From assembly GCA_029948255.1 (NCBI GenBank), contig JALIZF010001864.1, positions 372,001 to 436,000 on the forward strand: DNA of 64,000 bases, in the 5' to 3' direction. Below, piece by piece: positions 13,501 to 26,200 of this stretch (positions within the stretch are counted from its first letter, which is position 1; the number at the start of each line of letters is the position of its first letter). Origin of the DNA: Telmatactis stephensoni. Lineage: Eukaryota > Cnidaria > Anthozoa > Actiniaria > Isophelliidae. The notes below the pieces were generated by a model. It had not been told where the DNA came from, did not search any database, and worked only from the letters and a program-made list of their open reading frames with translations. The position numbers and the translations under genes are program-made.

Positions 13501-16500
13501 ATAGTTTATTTTTAGGAAAAATGTAATATATATATAGAAATACAAAACTTGCACAATGATGTATGGTAATATCCCGGGTAATATAATTATTTTTTATTGA
13601 GAAATATGGGGGCTAAATAAACTGGAGGCTAAATAATAGCACTAAAGATCTGAGTACTCTGCTCTCTAATGATTAAATTTAATGTATTTGTGTACCTTTG
13701 ATACTTGCAAGGTGCTCTATTGACTTGTTTATCCAAATTTTAATCAATAATAAGTAATATTCTCTCTAGTAAGAAACAAAATAACAGAATATCAATGAAT
13801 GGGAAATATAGCCAATTCTTGGTGACTAGATTTAAGGAATATAAAATGCGCACGCATGTCTCTGTACTGTGATATAAACACGATGGAAAATGTAGAGCAA
13901 GAGAGAAGCAAGTTTAGGAACACAAGGTGTAGCCGAGTGTTTTTCTTGCTTTTCGAGTGCTCTACATCTTGCAGAGTGTTTATATCACAGTACAGAGACA
14001 TAAGCGATCGTTTTATATTGCTTTTATAAAATATTTTCGACATTTTTAGATCGAGCCACATCTCTGTCCTCTGATATAAGCATGGTAGCCAGCCAATCAG
14101 TGCATGCATTATACCTCAAATATTTTATAAACTACTATTATTGTAAACTCTTCCATTGTAATGTATTTTTGTACATTTTAATGTTAGCCTATTTATGTTA
14201 ATTCTCAGGGACAAAAATATAAAGAATTGTGGTCGAGCATCATACTGAAGGCATATATTGAACATTATTTTCCCATATGTCAGACGGGTCACTTGCCAGA
14301 AGCAAATGCTGCCTTCAAGGCAAATTTGCTTGGAATAATTATCACTTATTTTTCAATACTTTGTGAATCGTCATTAGACCATTAGACCATTGATGTGGCA
14401 CTGTTTACCCAATTCAGTGTGACTAGAAATTTCTTTTTTTTTGCTCTCAATTAACCTTTGAAAAATTCAGACTTGTTCCATGGGAATAACAAATAATTTT
14501 TTTTTCGGAGTTAAGGTTACCATTATAGGTTTGTCACGTGCTGATCATGGGAAAACATTGTCACAACTTTTTAGGCTTGTTGAAGTTTCTTTCCTGTTTA
14601 TACTTCCAATCTCATGGCCCTGTTTACATGTGCTAGTTGTTGAGTCACCCTCCAGGAAGGATCAAAAGATAACCCCTTATCTCTAAAAGTCAGTTACCAT
14701 TCATTCCATATACATGTATCAGAAGGCCATATTAGAATCAGCTCTGTCAAAATATTTTGTAGTAGTGTGCAGGACTGGATATAATTACCTCCTATACTGA
14801 TCTCAAAAAGAACTCTGCAATTCAAAATGTGAACTAGTACACAGCATATTTTTTATTGAAGTTTAGCATAAAGTGTCCAACAATTGAAGGTGGCAAATTT
14901 GCCAGCTGCCAGAACATTTTGACAGTGCTGTAGAATGAGACAAAAGTAGCTGGCTGAAGATAATTCACCATCCAGCACTGAATTTTGACTGGCTATGGCT
15001 ACCATCCCTTAATCCCAGCTATAGAAGTTGACCCTTCTTACTTTACATGTACTTCATGAACTAGTACCGGTATGTAACTACTGTCCTGATCACTGAGCTG
15101 ATGCATTAGTCCTTCTTTGTCTTTACTTACATGCACTTTCAATTGATAACTTCTTAGGGGCTACACAGACTAGGGAAATAGTTGTTGATAACTTACTAGT
15201 TGTTATTGATTAATATGTAGTTGTTGATGATAAGTCTACACAGTAGCTGTAGCATTCATTCACACAATAGCAGTTATCATCAAAAATACTTCCACTAGCT
15301 AGAGGCCCTTGATTAATAAAAGTGTGATTTAAAGTGAAAGAAATGATCAATTTTCCACGTACCTGTGTTTCATCATCTGGTGATTGACCACTTTTTCCTT
15401 TGACACACTTTTTTAATTCCTGCTCAGAACAAAGACAAAATCTAAATCAATTTATTCAAACTAATGTGCATATACAACACATGCAGGTACCAACACACAG
15501 AAATCTACAAACACACACTTTAGGTGACAAGCTACCAATGAAATTTCAGCCTGCTCCTCCCAACTATACATGTTGCACGCAAGTTTGTCATAACGCACAC
15601 AGATATTAGCAAACAAGTAATGCTGCATAATGCAGTTAAACTAAAGTTTTTGTTTAAAATTTAGTTCTAAAATGGTTCTTATGGATTTTCAAGGAGAACT
15701 AAATGCTGAATTAAACATTTTTCTTTACAATCTTTATAACCTGAGTATCAGGGGTGGAGGGGAAAGAGAGGGGACTGCAGAGGTGGGGAAGGGAAAGGAA
15801 GGCCTGACACCAATGATGTACTGAACTTGTGTTTGAATCCTGATTCTGGATGTGCCTCCAATTAGACAAGAGAAAAAAATAATAAAAATTTTTGTCACAT
15901 AGCAACATAGTATAAGACAAGCTGCCAAACAATAAAGACAAGCATTTAAGTGTGATATATTTTATTATTTCAAATTGTTTTATTAAAAGCTAGGGATTGT
16001 TTCATTAGAGTTTTGTCCTATAGTAGCCAGTCACCTTAAGTCTATTTTCTTGTTGCTTTTGTTCCTTGTATCTTCTGATTTTTTCTTCTCGAGTGTTTGC
16101 CATCTGCTTCAAACCTTCTGTTCCTGGTTTTGGTACAGGTGTAGTTTCTGTTAGCTGAAAAACATCCTGCAACAAACAAACAAACAAATTAAGAATTCAT
16201 TCCACACTACATTCATTTCAATAATACCTCAGATCTTCTTCACCTATATGTGTATACCAAGTCCTTGGTGCTGTTTTATCAGCTTTATGCTATGTGCAAT
16301 AGTACTGTACCTGATATTCTTCACCAAACCAATTCTATGCAAAATGTGTTTTCAATTCATATGAAATTGACACACAAAATTTTTTCAAGGTCTAATGTTA
16401 TTAAAGTGATGGGGCATCATGAACTTTGTCACTTTAACACATACATACCCATAAAAACATCTGAAATGACTTTTAGATGATTTCTATGAACTTTCTCAAC

Positions 16501-19217
16501 CTGCTTCCAAAAACGTGTCAATGCATGGACTTATCCATGTCTAAAATAATGGCAATGTGTGATCATCTATTTGCAAAAATACACAGACCAATGGGAGATA
16601 ACACAAGATAGGTTTGCTGTTTTGCTTCAAAAATGATCTCACATCTATTAAGTTTTGTTATTGAACCAACAATGAACCACAAACCAACTGAAGATAATTT
16701 GTAGAAGTCATATTATAATAACAACTACAACATTCATGAGTCAGTGATCCGTCATGAAGTATCTAAAGGCAGTGTAACCATTACCAGAGAAGAATTTCAG
16801 GTTTTCTTGATGTTTATCACATAAGCCATTTTCATGTTCATTCAATAGATAAATGTATATATAGTCATAAATAACAGGGTTTCTATGCCAAGAAAATTTA
16901 ATAAATCCAGGGGTTTCAAGGACGATTTTCAGATTGTTTCCAGGAGTTTTCTAGAAGTTTTCACTAATTAATTCACTCAAGCAAAATACATTTGAATAAT
17001 GTCACTTTTTACTGGCTGAGTTAAGGAATGTAAATGCGAACATATATGCACAGTAGTGTACAAACCCTGTAAATAAGCACATTGATACCCTATTTGGAGC
17101 AGTTTAAGAAAATTTCACAAATTCATTCTAATCCCTCAAAGATTTTCAATTATAGTAAGCCACTTTCATGGGCATGCCATACAATGTATGAATGTAAATG
17201 CATGATGGCATCAACTTCAATTCCTACCTTGTCTGTAATTTCATAATCTTTACATCTTTTAAGGAAGTCTATAAAATAAATCTAATAAACAAGCAGTCAG
17301 TTCGTCTTAAAGAGCACCAGATCTCACTTTAACTGATACCAACCTTTGATATTTTAACATTTGATATCCTATCACTGGATATTTGACGTAAAGTAAGATC
17401 ACCCAGTAAAGCAGGCAGGAGAAAGTATCTAGTAATAAAAGAAAATGCTTTTCAAATCAGTGTGCAATGATGATTGTATGAACAGTAATGAGGGAAAATG
17501 ATCACTAATTTTACCTTAGATCTGCAGTTACAACTTCTTCCAACTCTTCATTGCTACTGAATAATCCTAGTTTATTAACCATTTCTGTTGCTTTTACAAA
17601 CCATTCCAGTGCTGATGAAACTTTGTTCTGGATACATGAATTATAATGTCAATTAGTATTTGCACAAGTAATTAATTAAGGCAATTAAAAGTCTGTGACT
17701 TTTGTTTAGTACTGTAAATGATTGAATATCAAATAAGTCAATAGGACCCCTTCCTCCAGTTGAATGGTGCATTCTTAGACACTTAGTGAATGTAAATTTA
17801 GATATAGATATTTTAATTAACATTAGCATTATTTACTTAAATGTTGGAAACATTTTTATAATTTAGTATTAGGCAGGTCCACATCAGCTACGGCTGCCTG
17901 ACTCTTATGTATATATATGTATGTAGCTATGTATGTATGTATGCATGTGCAAGACTTTGCAAGACAAGGATTAAGGCCCAGACAAATGATGGAACATTGC
18001 TAGGAACATTTTCTACAACATTGCAGGCAACACAGTATTGCACTGTGTATCACCTCATGCAATGTTGTGTGCAATATTGCACACAAAGCTGCAGGTTTAG
18101 GACTGAGTTCGACTTCTGCAACATTTTCTGCAAATATTGCTCACAACTTCACAGGGGTGGACACATGGTGCAACTATGTTGCATGTGATGCTGCAGGAAA
18201 TGTTGCATTGTTTATCTGAGCCCAGGTGAGCTTGAGACAATTTTTTGCTGATTTAACCATAAAAGGCCTTAAATATTGTAAGTCTCCAAGTCCCAATAAG
18301 CCTCCTTCCTATTCCCTTCAGTTCAGTTCTTCAGGCATTAGCCAACACTAGAGGATATTATAAACTTGTTGCCAAGTGCAAAAATGTAGTACACAAATCT
18401 AGTGCGTTATAGGCTATATGTGCAAAGCACAAAGAAGGGTTTCATTACATGTATGTGCAGTATTTCATTTTTATTTCCAAATTTTAAATAAGCCCTGCTA
18501 CTCAAATAAGCACCTCATTCAAATAAGCCCCTGTCTACAAGGACCAAAATTTTTGAATAAGCCCCTGGGGACTGTGTTTTAAGTACTGTAGACATGATGG
18601 TGCCATATCTCCATAGTTTGCTCCCTCATACAAAATCTGTTCTGTTTCTGATTTGAACTATTAGATATAAGCTTACTATAGTCTGTTTCACAAGGTAAAG
18701 GTATTAATTACTCATGATGATAATAAACAAAAATATTTCAAAATCACAAATAAATTCTTGGTGATCATTTCAAATACACATGTACTATCGTATTTTTTAT
18801 GTACATGTAAGATATGATACGCATATACTTAAAATAATCTACCTGTCAACTTTGATATGTCAGAGCTTACATTATGTCATTTTGATTATGTGACAGTTAT
18901 CCATTAAGGCGATCTGGCATGGGTTTTAAGCAACACGAGATTATGTACAATGTTTTTATTAATGAAACACAGGATGATAATGCAATCTAATAGAAAACGA
19001 ATTTTAATTGATGGTAAATTTTCAAAATTGGGATTCAATTCACCCATGGACAAAAGCCAGACTTGGTCTCAATCCAATGAAGCAATGGATCATTTGTAAA
19101 TACCTGCAGCCTCTCTGAATTTCCTGGCTCGTCGCTGTCTTCTATCTGTTCGTGTAAGGCGGACGCTCGTTCAAATATTTCTTTCAAAGTCAAAATTTCA
19201 TCCTCTTTTGCCGCCAT
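4585..19217 (-). CDS. IGBP1: IGBP1 / alpha4 (TAP42-like) PP2A-type phosphatase regulator, complete, 12 exons
   Basis: Binds and stabilises catalytic subunits of PP2A, PP4 and PP6 in the cytoplasm, downstream of TOR signalling. Exons in order: 19104-19217, 17515-17627, 17340-17428, 17228-17268, 16035-16166, 15363-15419, 13696-13765, 12997-13076, 9565-9603, 9086-9189, 6586-6692, 4585-4625. They total 987 nt, giving 328 residues; the human protein is about 340. All phases agree. The exon at 17340-17428 must use a GTATCA donor to keep frame. The N-terminal helical TAP42 domain includes the REYYLLLIKIWINKSIEHL helix. Hallmarks further on are KPILITR, AKVFGAGYPSLPTM and the acidic C-terminus with KARAMDDWKD followed by HRRGWGNRENMG and stop. 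The start ATG at 19217 sits in a CAAAATGGCGGC context and begins MAAK. The gene is head-to-head with FMC1 and convergent with SLC34. Confidence 0.95.
4684..5006. mobile_element. 323-bp foldback MITE in IGBP1 intron 11
   Basis: Outer terminal inverted repeat of about 42 bp: 4684-4725 (TGACATCATACACTCC...) pairs with 4965-5006. Inside, a second inverted repeat of about 55 bp pairs 4727-4785 with 4786-4840 around a TTATG centre. The intron continues to 6585 without coding sequence. Confidence 0.8.
5163..5614 (+). repeat. Direct duplication, about 210 bp, two copies
   Basis: Copy one 5163-5374 and copy two 5399-5614 share the order GATTAATGAGGTC, GGCAAAAGGCCCGAATTTTT, a G-rich tract, GTTAAGTCTCCA, GAGGCTTTTATCTT and GATTGCAGAAGA. 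Copy two has gained a (TA)n run. Both lie in IGBP1 intron 11. No transposon signature was seen. Confidence 0.7.
6811..7183. mobile_element. Foldback element in IGBP1 intron 10, about 370 bp
   Basis: Imperfect arms of more than 100 bp converge on 6975-7010. AGCTGGAAAGAGCA is at 6866 and its complement near 7105-7120. The ends are GAGCTTTTATCA at 6811 and TGATAAAAGCT at 7172-7183. Arms have diverged by substitutions, so this is an old copy. Confidence 0.65.
7415..8788 (+). repeat. Diverged direct repeat of about 0.5 kb, two copies
   Basis: Copies 7415-7950 and 8282-8788 share TTCTGGATGA, CAAACAAACGC, TCCAGAATCCAG, a TAGATAAGGAAAG-like block and TTGCTTT.GACT followed by TATAAGGA. Identity is moderate by eye. 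A poly(A) run occupies 7987-8012 between them. This is IGBP1 intron 10, with no coding signal. Confidence 0.6.
9604..12996 (-). other. IGBP1 intron 8 (3.4 kb), no other gene seen
   Basis: AT-rich sequence without a convincing exon. It contains an imperfect GAATAAT-type tandem stretch at about 11428-11570, and a small inverted repeat CCTTCACAAGCC/GGCTTGTGAAGG at 12068-12131. A palindromic GCCATCTTGGTTGA...TCAACCAACATGGC block lies at about 12227-12297. A 146-bp MITE at 12840-12985 is listed separately. Confidence 0.6.
12840..12985. mobile_element. 146-bp MITE in IGBP1 intron 8
   Basis: Terminal inverted repeats of about 40 bp: TTAAGGCCATTCTCCACTCA at the left pairs with TGAGTGGAGAATGTCCTTAA at the right. 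The centre is unpaired and AT-rich. It ends about 10 bases from IGBP1 exon 8. Confidence 0.8.
13199..14005. mobile_element. Two copies of one inverted-repeat element (13199-13340 and 13854-14005)
   Basis: Copy two has arms GCATGTCTCTGTACTGTGAT at 13854 and the complement ending at 14005, with an inner pair around GTAGAGCA/TGCTCTAC. Copy one shares the internal order AAGAACACAAGGCATAGC, GTGCTCTATATCTTCCAGAG and TATATCATAGTAC. The pieces lie in IGBP1 introns 6 and 7. Confidence 0.65.
17973..18224. mobile_element. About 250-bp MITE in IGBP1 intron 1
   Basis: Ends GGCCCAGACAAATGATGGAA and the near-complement ending CTGAGCCCAG give a terminal inverted repeat of about 25 bp. The interior is built of repeated GCAACATT/AATGTTGC motifs. 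The next 300 bases hold AATAAGCCC repeats (about 18490-18565) and no coding signal. Confidence 0.7.
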
Positions 19218-19525
19218 TTTGTTTTTTTGAAACACGTTGGTCAGCGGTTTTTGATCAAGACGAAGACAGGTATCCCGGTCCAAATTCTAAAACATCACCA
19301 CTGACGCAAAGAAATGAACAAGAAAAAGATCCCGAATTAATTCAATGTTATTTCGGTGACTAGATTTTTTTCACCTAATTCTAAAGAATTTCTCGAAACT
19401 GTGCTCTCGCTCGCTCTCGCTGAAGCTGTTCAAAATGTAAGACTATCCATCTATCCTACCGGGCTTCCTGTAGTCTTTATTCCCAGTCCCTCTCTTAACA
19501 AAAAGAAACAAAATGGCGGCAAAAG
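19205..19525. promoter_or_regulatory. Bidirectional IGBP1/FMC1 promoter with mirror YY1-type motifs at both start codons
   Basis: 295 bp separate the two ATGs. The same 18-base string ACAAAATGGCGGCAAAAG overlaps both start codons, at 19205-19222 on the minus strand and 19508-19525 on the plus strand. AAAATGGCGGC matches the known YY1 binding consensus. No TATA box is evident in the interval, which fits a housekeeping bidirectional promoter. YY1 use here is inference. Confidence 0.65.
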
Positions 19526-22500
19526 TGAGGTTAAGAACTCTTCGTGGTATCTTAAAGGAATTAAAGCTATTATATGGATCAGAGGTACGATATTTTATAA
19601 TCGTGTTGAATCTTTTTACACTGTATGTAAATAGCCTTTGCATATATACCTTGACGGTCATGCAAAGAAATGAAGTAGCAAAAGTTAAGTTTCTGGAGTT
19701 ATAACCTCACTCACGTGTGGGTCAGTCTTGCAGTGTCTGTAATGTTTAATGCACAATATTCCTATTTGTTAATCAATGCAATCAGTAGAGTGGAGTAATC
19801 AGTTGTTACTGGTTACAGTGCACTAGTAGTATGTTTCAATCACCTGTATTTATAACATGACTACTCTTCAAAGGCTCATAAGAATACTAGAGGCCAGATT
19901 ATATGAATGGGGCTGGCCTGGTTAAGCGGGCTGACTTCTATTGTTTTCTTTTCCCTTGGGGCCACAAAACAAAAGAAATCAGCCCACTTAACTGGGCCAG
20001 CCCAGTTCATATAATCAGGCCTTAGATGTAGAAGAGTATTGAGCTTACAGTTTTATCACAGAGACAAATTGCAGCAGAACCTAATATCATTAATTGTCAT
20101 TTGTTGGGTGTAGGAAAAACAAAGACCGGAAAAACAAAGACTGAAGACCCTAGAAAAATGAAGACCTATAAGTCTTCGGTCTTTGTTTTTCCAGTCTTCG
20201 TTTTTCCAGTCTTCATTTTTCCTACACCCGTCATTTTTTTGGTTAGTGTCAGCAGAAGAACATAACCAAGAAGATGAGACTCTGCATACACCCTTTGGCA
20301 GTGGAATTTGATGGGTTGCCTTGCATTTGAGCTATTTTTAGAATGTAATTTGAATGCTGTAAGCATTTACTGAAAGCAAATGCATGGCAAACATTTGAAA
20401 ATTTCCAACACCCACACAAGTAGATGGTGGCCTAAAAATAGCCAGATGCTGGGCAACAGTACATCACATCACATGATGCACCTGTCTTAATCTCATGGTC
20501 TATGTCCAAACAGTCTTAGGGAGCATTCAATTTTTAGGAGGGGGGGTGGGCCGGAGGAATTGAGGGGTGGGCCAAAAGAAATTTACTATATGAAAGGGGG
20601 TGGGTCATGTTTTTCTGAAAGTTAAACCAGGTCAAGGGACCCTATTTTCATATTTGGAAGTGGGGTGGGTCATCAGTATAGTTCAATTCCTTACTGTGGG
20701 GGCTTGCATTTTTTTTGTATTTGATTCCTGCAATTCCTCCAGCCCACCCCCCTCCTAAAAAATGAATGCTCCCTTAACAAGTCCCAACAGTGATGTGCCT
20801 AGATAGACAAAACCTTATGACTGCTATGCAAGATTACACAAGCAGTGTAATGCATTCTGGAAGAAAATTTGCCCACTGCACTTTGCAAACCCATTGCTGT
20901 CAAAACTGCACATCAGTTCTAGACTGATTCCATAAGTCGTAGATTTTGCTATTTTGTACTGACAGGTTGCTTAACTATTGTCAGTGATAAGCAAGATAGC
21001 CTATGTAAATCCTCATTACAGTAATACATCCATCTGAGAAATAATGAACAAAACATTGTCCTGGCCCAATTTTCGATGAGCTTTGTTGGGGAAAAGAAAG
21101 AAATTGGCCTAATTTGCAAAACATTTCTATCATCAAATTTGTTTTCATTCAAGATATTGATTCATCTTTTTGTTTTGTCCCAGGGCTCTACTAGAAATAT
21201 ATTTGGATATTCATTTATTATGTCAGAGTATCGGCAATCACGTTCAGTAGATGAAGAAATTGCACAAGATCTAAACAGAAATGCAGAGAATTTTCTTTGT
21301 CTACTGACTAGTGAAAGAAAAAAAGAGGTTGGTCACACTCACAATATTTCTAATTTAATGATATAATTATGCATGCACTGATTGGTCTAAAACCATGTCT
21401 GATAACAGTAAACACACAGATGACATCATAGAATCTTACTGGTTTGATGAAATATTTTGAAAAGTATTGTAAAAAAAAGATTATTTTTTCCTTGTGTCTG
21501 TTCTCTAATACATGTGAACAGAAGATGTCAGAATGTGATGAGCACAACAGTTACACTACTCAACTTGTCTCATGGCATACTTTTTTGTTCTCAACTCATT
21601 TTGACATAGTACAGACTCATTACCAAGCAAGGTGAGGCTGGTGTTAATTTTGTGCATCATAAATGACACAGTCTACATCAACAAGCACACCACACCACAC
21701 CACGCCACACCATACCATACCATACCACACCACACCATATCACACCACAAGCACACCACACTTTTCCACACCACACCACATCACACCATACCACACCATG
21801 CCACACCACACCACACCATGATAACTAAGCTAGAGGTGACTACAACACCATCACTACACCACACCATTGATTAACTAAGCTAGAGGAGGTGACTACAACA
21901 CCATCACCACACCACACCATATCACACCACAAGCACACCACACTTTTCCACACCACACCACATCACACCATACCATACCACACCATGCCACACCACACTA
22001 CACCATGCCACATACACCATACCATACCACACCACACCATATCACACCACAAGCACACCACACTTTTCCACACCACACCACATCACACCATACCACACCA
22101 TGCCACACCATTACATACCCACTACTTCCGCACAACACACACATCACAACACTTACGCTACACCCTACATACCATGCACACACACGGTACCACTCCCACT
22201 ACAACATACCACGACAAACACACCACCCCCACATACTGTACCCCAAACTCACCACGACACACAACATTACGGCTACACAACACCACATCACACTACACCA
22301 CATCACACCACAAACCATACCACACCATAGCAGTTTCCACCCACACCACACCACCACATCCACCCACACCACACCACACCACACCACATCACACCACCAC
22401 ATCACCCCCACCACACCACACCACAGCACACCACCCACACCACATCACCACACATCACACACCACATCACACCACACCACACCACCACCACACCACACCA

Positions 22501-23265
22501 CACCACACCACACACACCACACCACACCACAACACACCACACCCACACCACACACACACCACACCACCACCACACCACACCACACCACACCACACGATCA
22601 CAACACATCACACCACACGCCACACCACTACACAGCCACACCCCCACACACACCACCACACCACACCATACCACACCACACCACACCACACCATACCACG
22701 CCACACCAACAAGTCCATACACCAACAAGCTCACCATCCACCACATAGAATACATTCTAGTAAAACCAAAGTGTTTTACCTGATGCACCTCATTAATCCA
22801 TCCAATCACTTCTCATATACCGCCTCCATTCGATAACAAAGTTTCACATGGGGAGGCTTTGCCTCAAGGTCAAAAACCCTTAACCTTTATTGTGCAATAC
22901 TGTAGTTGAAAGAAAAGATGCACGTATCATCCTTACCTCTTAAAGAAAATGAAATACTTGTATTAATTAACAATACAGGAATCCCTTTTTCTGCAGTTCA
23001 TACTACAAGAATAACCATCCATCTTTCTGTTAGTTGCTTACTCAATCAGTCTTTATTAAAATCGTTTATACAATCAACATGGGATTCTATTTTACAAATG
23101 TTGGGATTACAAATATTCTTTTCTTCTTTTCTTCTCTTTAAACAGGAGTTATATGATTATTACAAAGGAGCTGGTGAAAGTAAAATAGACAAAATTGCAA
23201 GAAGAGTAGGCTTTGAAATGCCGAGTACTTATAGTGAAACAGATAACAGCAACCAAAAAACATGA
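19513..23265 (+). CDS. FMC1: FMC1-like mitochondrial ATP synthase (complex V) assembly factor, complete, 3 exons
   Basis: FMC1 is a small matrix protein of the LYR-like group needed for F1 ATP synthase assembly. Exons are 19513-19584, 21184-21327 and 23146-23265, all phase 0, giving 111 residues (human FMC1 113). The N-terminus MAAKVRLRTLRGILKELKLL carries the family's LRxLL-type helix. The middle exon reads FIMSEYRQSR..DEEIAQDLNRNAENFLCLL. The last exon has ELYDYYKGAGESKIDKIAR followed by RVGFEMP, matching the conserved C-terminal K/G-GE..V...A..VG..LP pattern. Exon 2 uses a less common GTTGGT donor. The second intron carries a large satellite array. A likely poly(A) signal AATAAA is at 23784-23789. 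Confidence 0.9.
19891..20022. mobile_element. 132-bp MITE
   Basis: Terminal inverted repeats of about 48 bp start AGGCCAGATTATATGAATGG and end with the complement ATATAATCAGGCCT. The short loop includes CCCTTGGGG. A few arm mismatches are present. Confidence 0.85.
20105..20229. repeat. Hairpin-forming repeat with GGAAAAACAAAGAC units
   Basis: The left arm GGGTGTAGGAAAAACAAAGA pairs with the right arm TTTTTCCTACACCC. Both arms are themselves built of short tandem units containing GGAAAAACAAAGAC or its complement. Confidence 0.65.
20519..20773. mobile_element. 255-bp MITE with G-rich ends
   Basis: Terminal inverted repeats of about 43 bp: GGGAGCATTCAATTTTTAGG at the left and CCTAAAAAATGAATGCTCCC at the right, then GGTGGGCCGGAGGAATTG pairing with CAATTCCTCCAGCCCACC. 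The interior repeats GGGGTGGG(CCA/TCA). Confidence 0.85.
21667..22735 (+). repeat. ACACC-type pentanucleotide satellite, about 1.07 kb
   Basis: Almost pure A/C/T text on the plus strand, built of CACAC, CACCA and ACACC words. A higher-order block (CACCATATCACACCACAAGC onward, about 80 bp) occurs three times, starting near 21731, 21913 and 22035. The other strand is G/T-rich. Several long open frames inside are low-complexity artefacts. It lies in FMC1 intron 2. Confidence 0.9.
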
Positions 23266-26200
23266 CAGCTAAGTTATTAATAGTAAGTTTTATAAATATT
23301 ATTGTCAAAAACTCACAGCACAGCTATACTACACTTGATGGTGTATCAAAGCATTAGGGGTGGTGGCTGAGCCTTGGAAATCAGAGGGTCTTTCCAGGAT
23401 TTAGTTCCATTTTGAAGGCCTAAGTAGCATCTATAGCGATACTTCATGTTTACTAACAAACAAATTGTAATGCCAATGTGCCAACCACTTTCACAATAAC
23501 TTTTCACAAGTTGCTCTGTTTAAACAGCCAATCGATCTCTGGTTGGCACATGAATTTATAACAAAAGGCTTACATCACACAAGGTATTGCTATATGGTAC
23601 ATCCTGAAATCTTTTTAAGCACATTTTCAGGGCCAAGGGTCCTCAAGTTTAGTAAACAATTTAGCACGTAACTCGAGAGATAAAAAGGAATTTCAAGAAC
23701 TGAGTATGAGAGTGGTTTTGGTATGGGTAGGAAACCTTCTGCACAGCATGTACTGTAACTGTATATATAAATGCCATGTTGTTAATAAAAAGCATCTCAA
23801 TTACATCGAAATTGTAAAGTACAATAAGGAACTGTTTTGTCCAAATTTCTGCTATAACTGTACAGTGCCATGACTGTGCTTTTTTCTCATTCATACAAAA
23901 ACTTCTCTATGTAGCTTATTCTGTATTTTATGCTGTGACATTGATGAACAATTAATAATACATGTAGCACTATTCATAGCTTCCATTCAATGCATGATAT
24001 ACAGATCTGTGATCGAAATACAGTATGTAGCATTTAGATGATATAGAGTGATTAACAGCAGTATGAAACTTGATTCTTGTGACTGATGACATTTTAAAGC
24101 CAGTGTTTAAGTTCATTTACAGATGTGTAAGAATTCATTATTGCGAAATGTGCAGTTGAGAAATATCAGTGAACTGTTTCTATTGTGCATTACAGAGCTT
24201 TGTGAAATCATATTCATTTGATGCAGTTGAAAACTACCCCATATGCAGTGTTAACTTAGAGCATTGTAATAATTGAAACAATTCAGACTTACATAGAATC
24301 AAAACTACACGTAAGTTCTAAAATTGTCTAATTGACTCTTACTTTCACTGCATTGAGTATGTTTACAATGAATACCATCTAAAGCATGTTAAGAATCCCT
24401 ATACAACTAACAATTAGCAGCGTTCTTGATATTGTATCAACAATGCTTTGTTCGTTACTAAGATTAACTTAAAGACAAAACTATCTTCATGATACATTTA
24501 CAGAGACCTCTATATCATCCTGAGCTGTTATTTTATTATTACATCTATCAACCAGTAATTGTGGCAAAATATGTGTTTGTTTGAACAAGATTCAGTAGCT
24601 GCTTGCATGGCTAATGTGCAGCAAGCTGCATGATCACACCGTACCTCCTGCTGCTAGAGTTTGATCACGAGTGCAGTCATTTGTGCATTATTTATACAAA
24701 GTGGTTAGGAGACTGGCATTGTTCTATAAATTGCTCAATAATCAAATGAAGAAGAGCTGCCTGCTGGTGCAATCAGTAGGAGACTTAAAAGCTAAGAGAC
24801 ATCATGCTAGTACAGTGTACATGTATTTAGGGAGTTCTAGTCATTATCAGGGACTATTTTTGGTGCATTAGCTTGTATGGGTAAAGTCCAACAAACTGCA
24901 AGTATTGCAAATAAACTGCAGACTGCAAATTTGTGTTTTTCCCTCTAATTTCAGTGTTTTTCCATATATTATTAATATCTATTTATTAATATTGACGGAT
25001 ATTTAGATGCTTTTTCAGTTGCCCAATACGTTTTGAGATTTGCAGTTTGCTTTTTTGTATCAAAAGCTAATAGTATGTTTGGTGAGTAACTTAATTTGAT
25101 AGGAAGGAGAAAGACTGTGCTAGATGTGAAAAAGATTTTGGTTATACATTCGAGTGCATTTGATATATGCATCAAAATGTACTAAATATAGATTGCACTA
25201 AATAGTGCAGCATCTTTTGTTTTCTATTGATTAGATTAGTGCTATTTTGCATTATTTGTAGTTTCATACTTATATTGAATGCACTCTATCAAATAAGTTT
25301 CATCGTGCCTTTTTATTTAGTTTTAGAAATGTAAAAAGAACGAAGTTTTGCTGATTTATTGACATTCACTTCTGAATTGATAACCAACTGTTAAAACGAT
25401 CTAAAAATAATCCGAGTATCATTTGTGTAAGCGATTTGTGATCCCAGTGTGATACTTGAGATTCAAAAGGCACACACAATTCAATGTAATAAGAACAGCT
25501 ATTTTAGGACAGTTATTTAGTTTTTACACTTTATGAAAATCCCCCTGCTAGCTTTCATTTCATGCTGATTCCGACACAATAAGACTTATGAATGTAATTT
25601 GTTCTAACAATTTCTTAAAAATGTATTTTATCAAAACTTTCCAGTTTGTCCTTCTGTGCTAACTCATGCTAACTTAATCATTATGGTTTTCCTTATAGGG
25701 CTGTTCTTTTTTAATGCATACATGTACATTTACTCTATATAGGGTAATGTCCCGCGCAGTTGGACACATTCCTGTTTTATTCCCAGCTGATGTTGTAGCC
25801 CTATTACCAATGCCTAATTTTACAATGATGTCCAATGTGCCAACATTTCGTGAGCGGCGTTGCATCTTATCTCCATGGGGTATCATTCTGCTTTCTTGGG
25901 AATACAAAGAGCTTATTATACTGCGCACAACGCAAAACGTGTCTCGTTGGTCACAAGACCTTATATCTCGTGTTCATTACTATAAGCTAGCATAAAATCA
26001 TCTTTTTTACTTAAAGGGTATTTCAAAAACGACTCGTTTTTCTCGCCATTTCTGTCACTTTGAATACTTGACGTGTACTTTTTTGCCTGTTATACAATCT
26101 TGTTGAATTCAAACACTGATTTTGTGAACGACCTCATTATGCCATTTCCGTCCATCCATGACACAACCCAAAGACTTACAGTTATCAGATTCAGGAGAAC

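Larger units (their letters stand above)
19585..21183 (+). other. FMC1 intron 1 with three MITE-like elements
   Basis: No coding sequence was seen. It holds the inverted-repeat elements at 19891-20022, 20105-20229 and 20519-20773, listed separately. The acceptor TTTTGTCCCAG is at 21173-21183. Confidence 0.6.

Noticed and set aside
13792..14109. 105-codon minus-strand frame
   Set aside because: It spans the inverted-repeat element at 13854-14005 inside an IGBP1 intron.
21632..22836. Long open frames (up to 315 codons) on both strands
   Set aside because: They are read through the ACACC satellite and consist of His/Thr/Pro or Val/Cys/Trp low complexity with no start context or domain.
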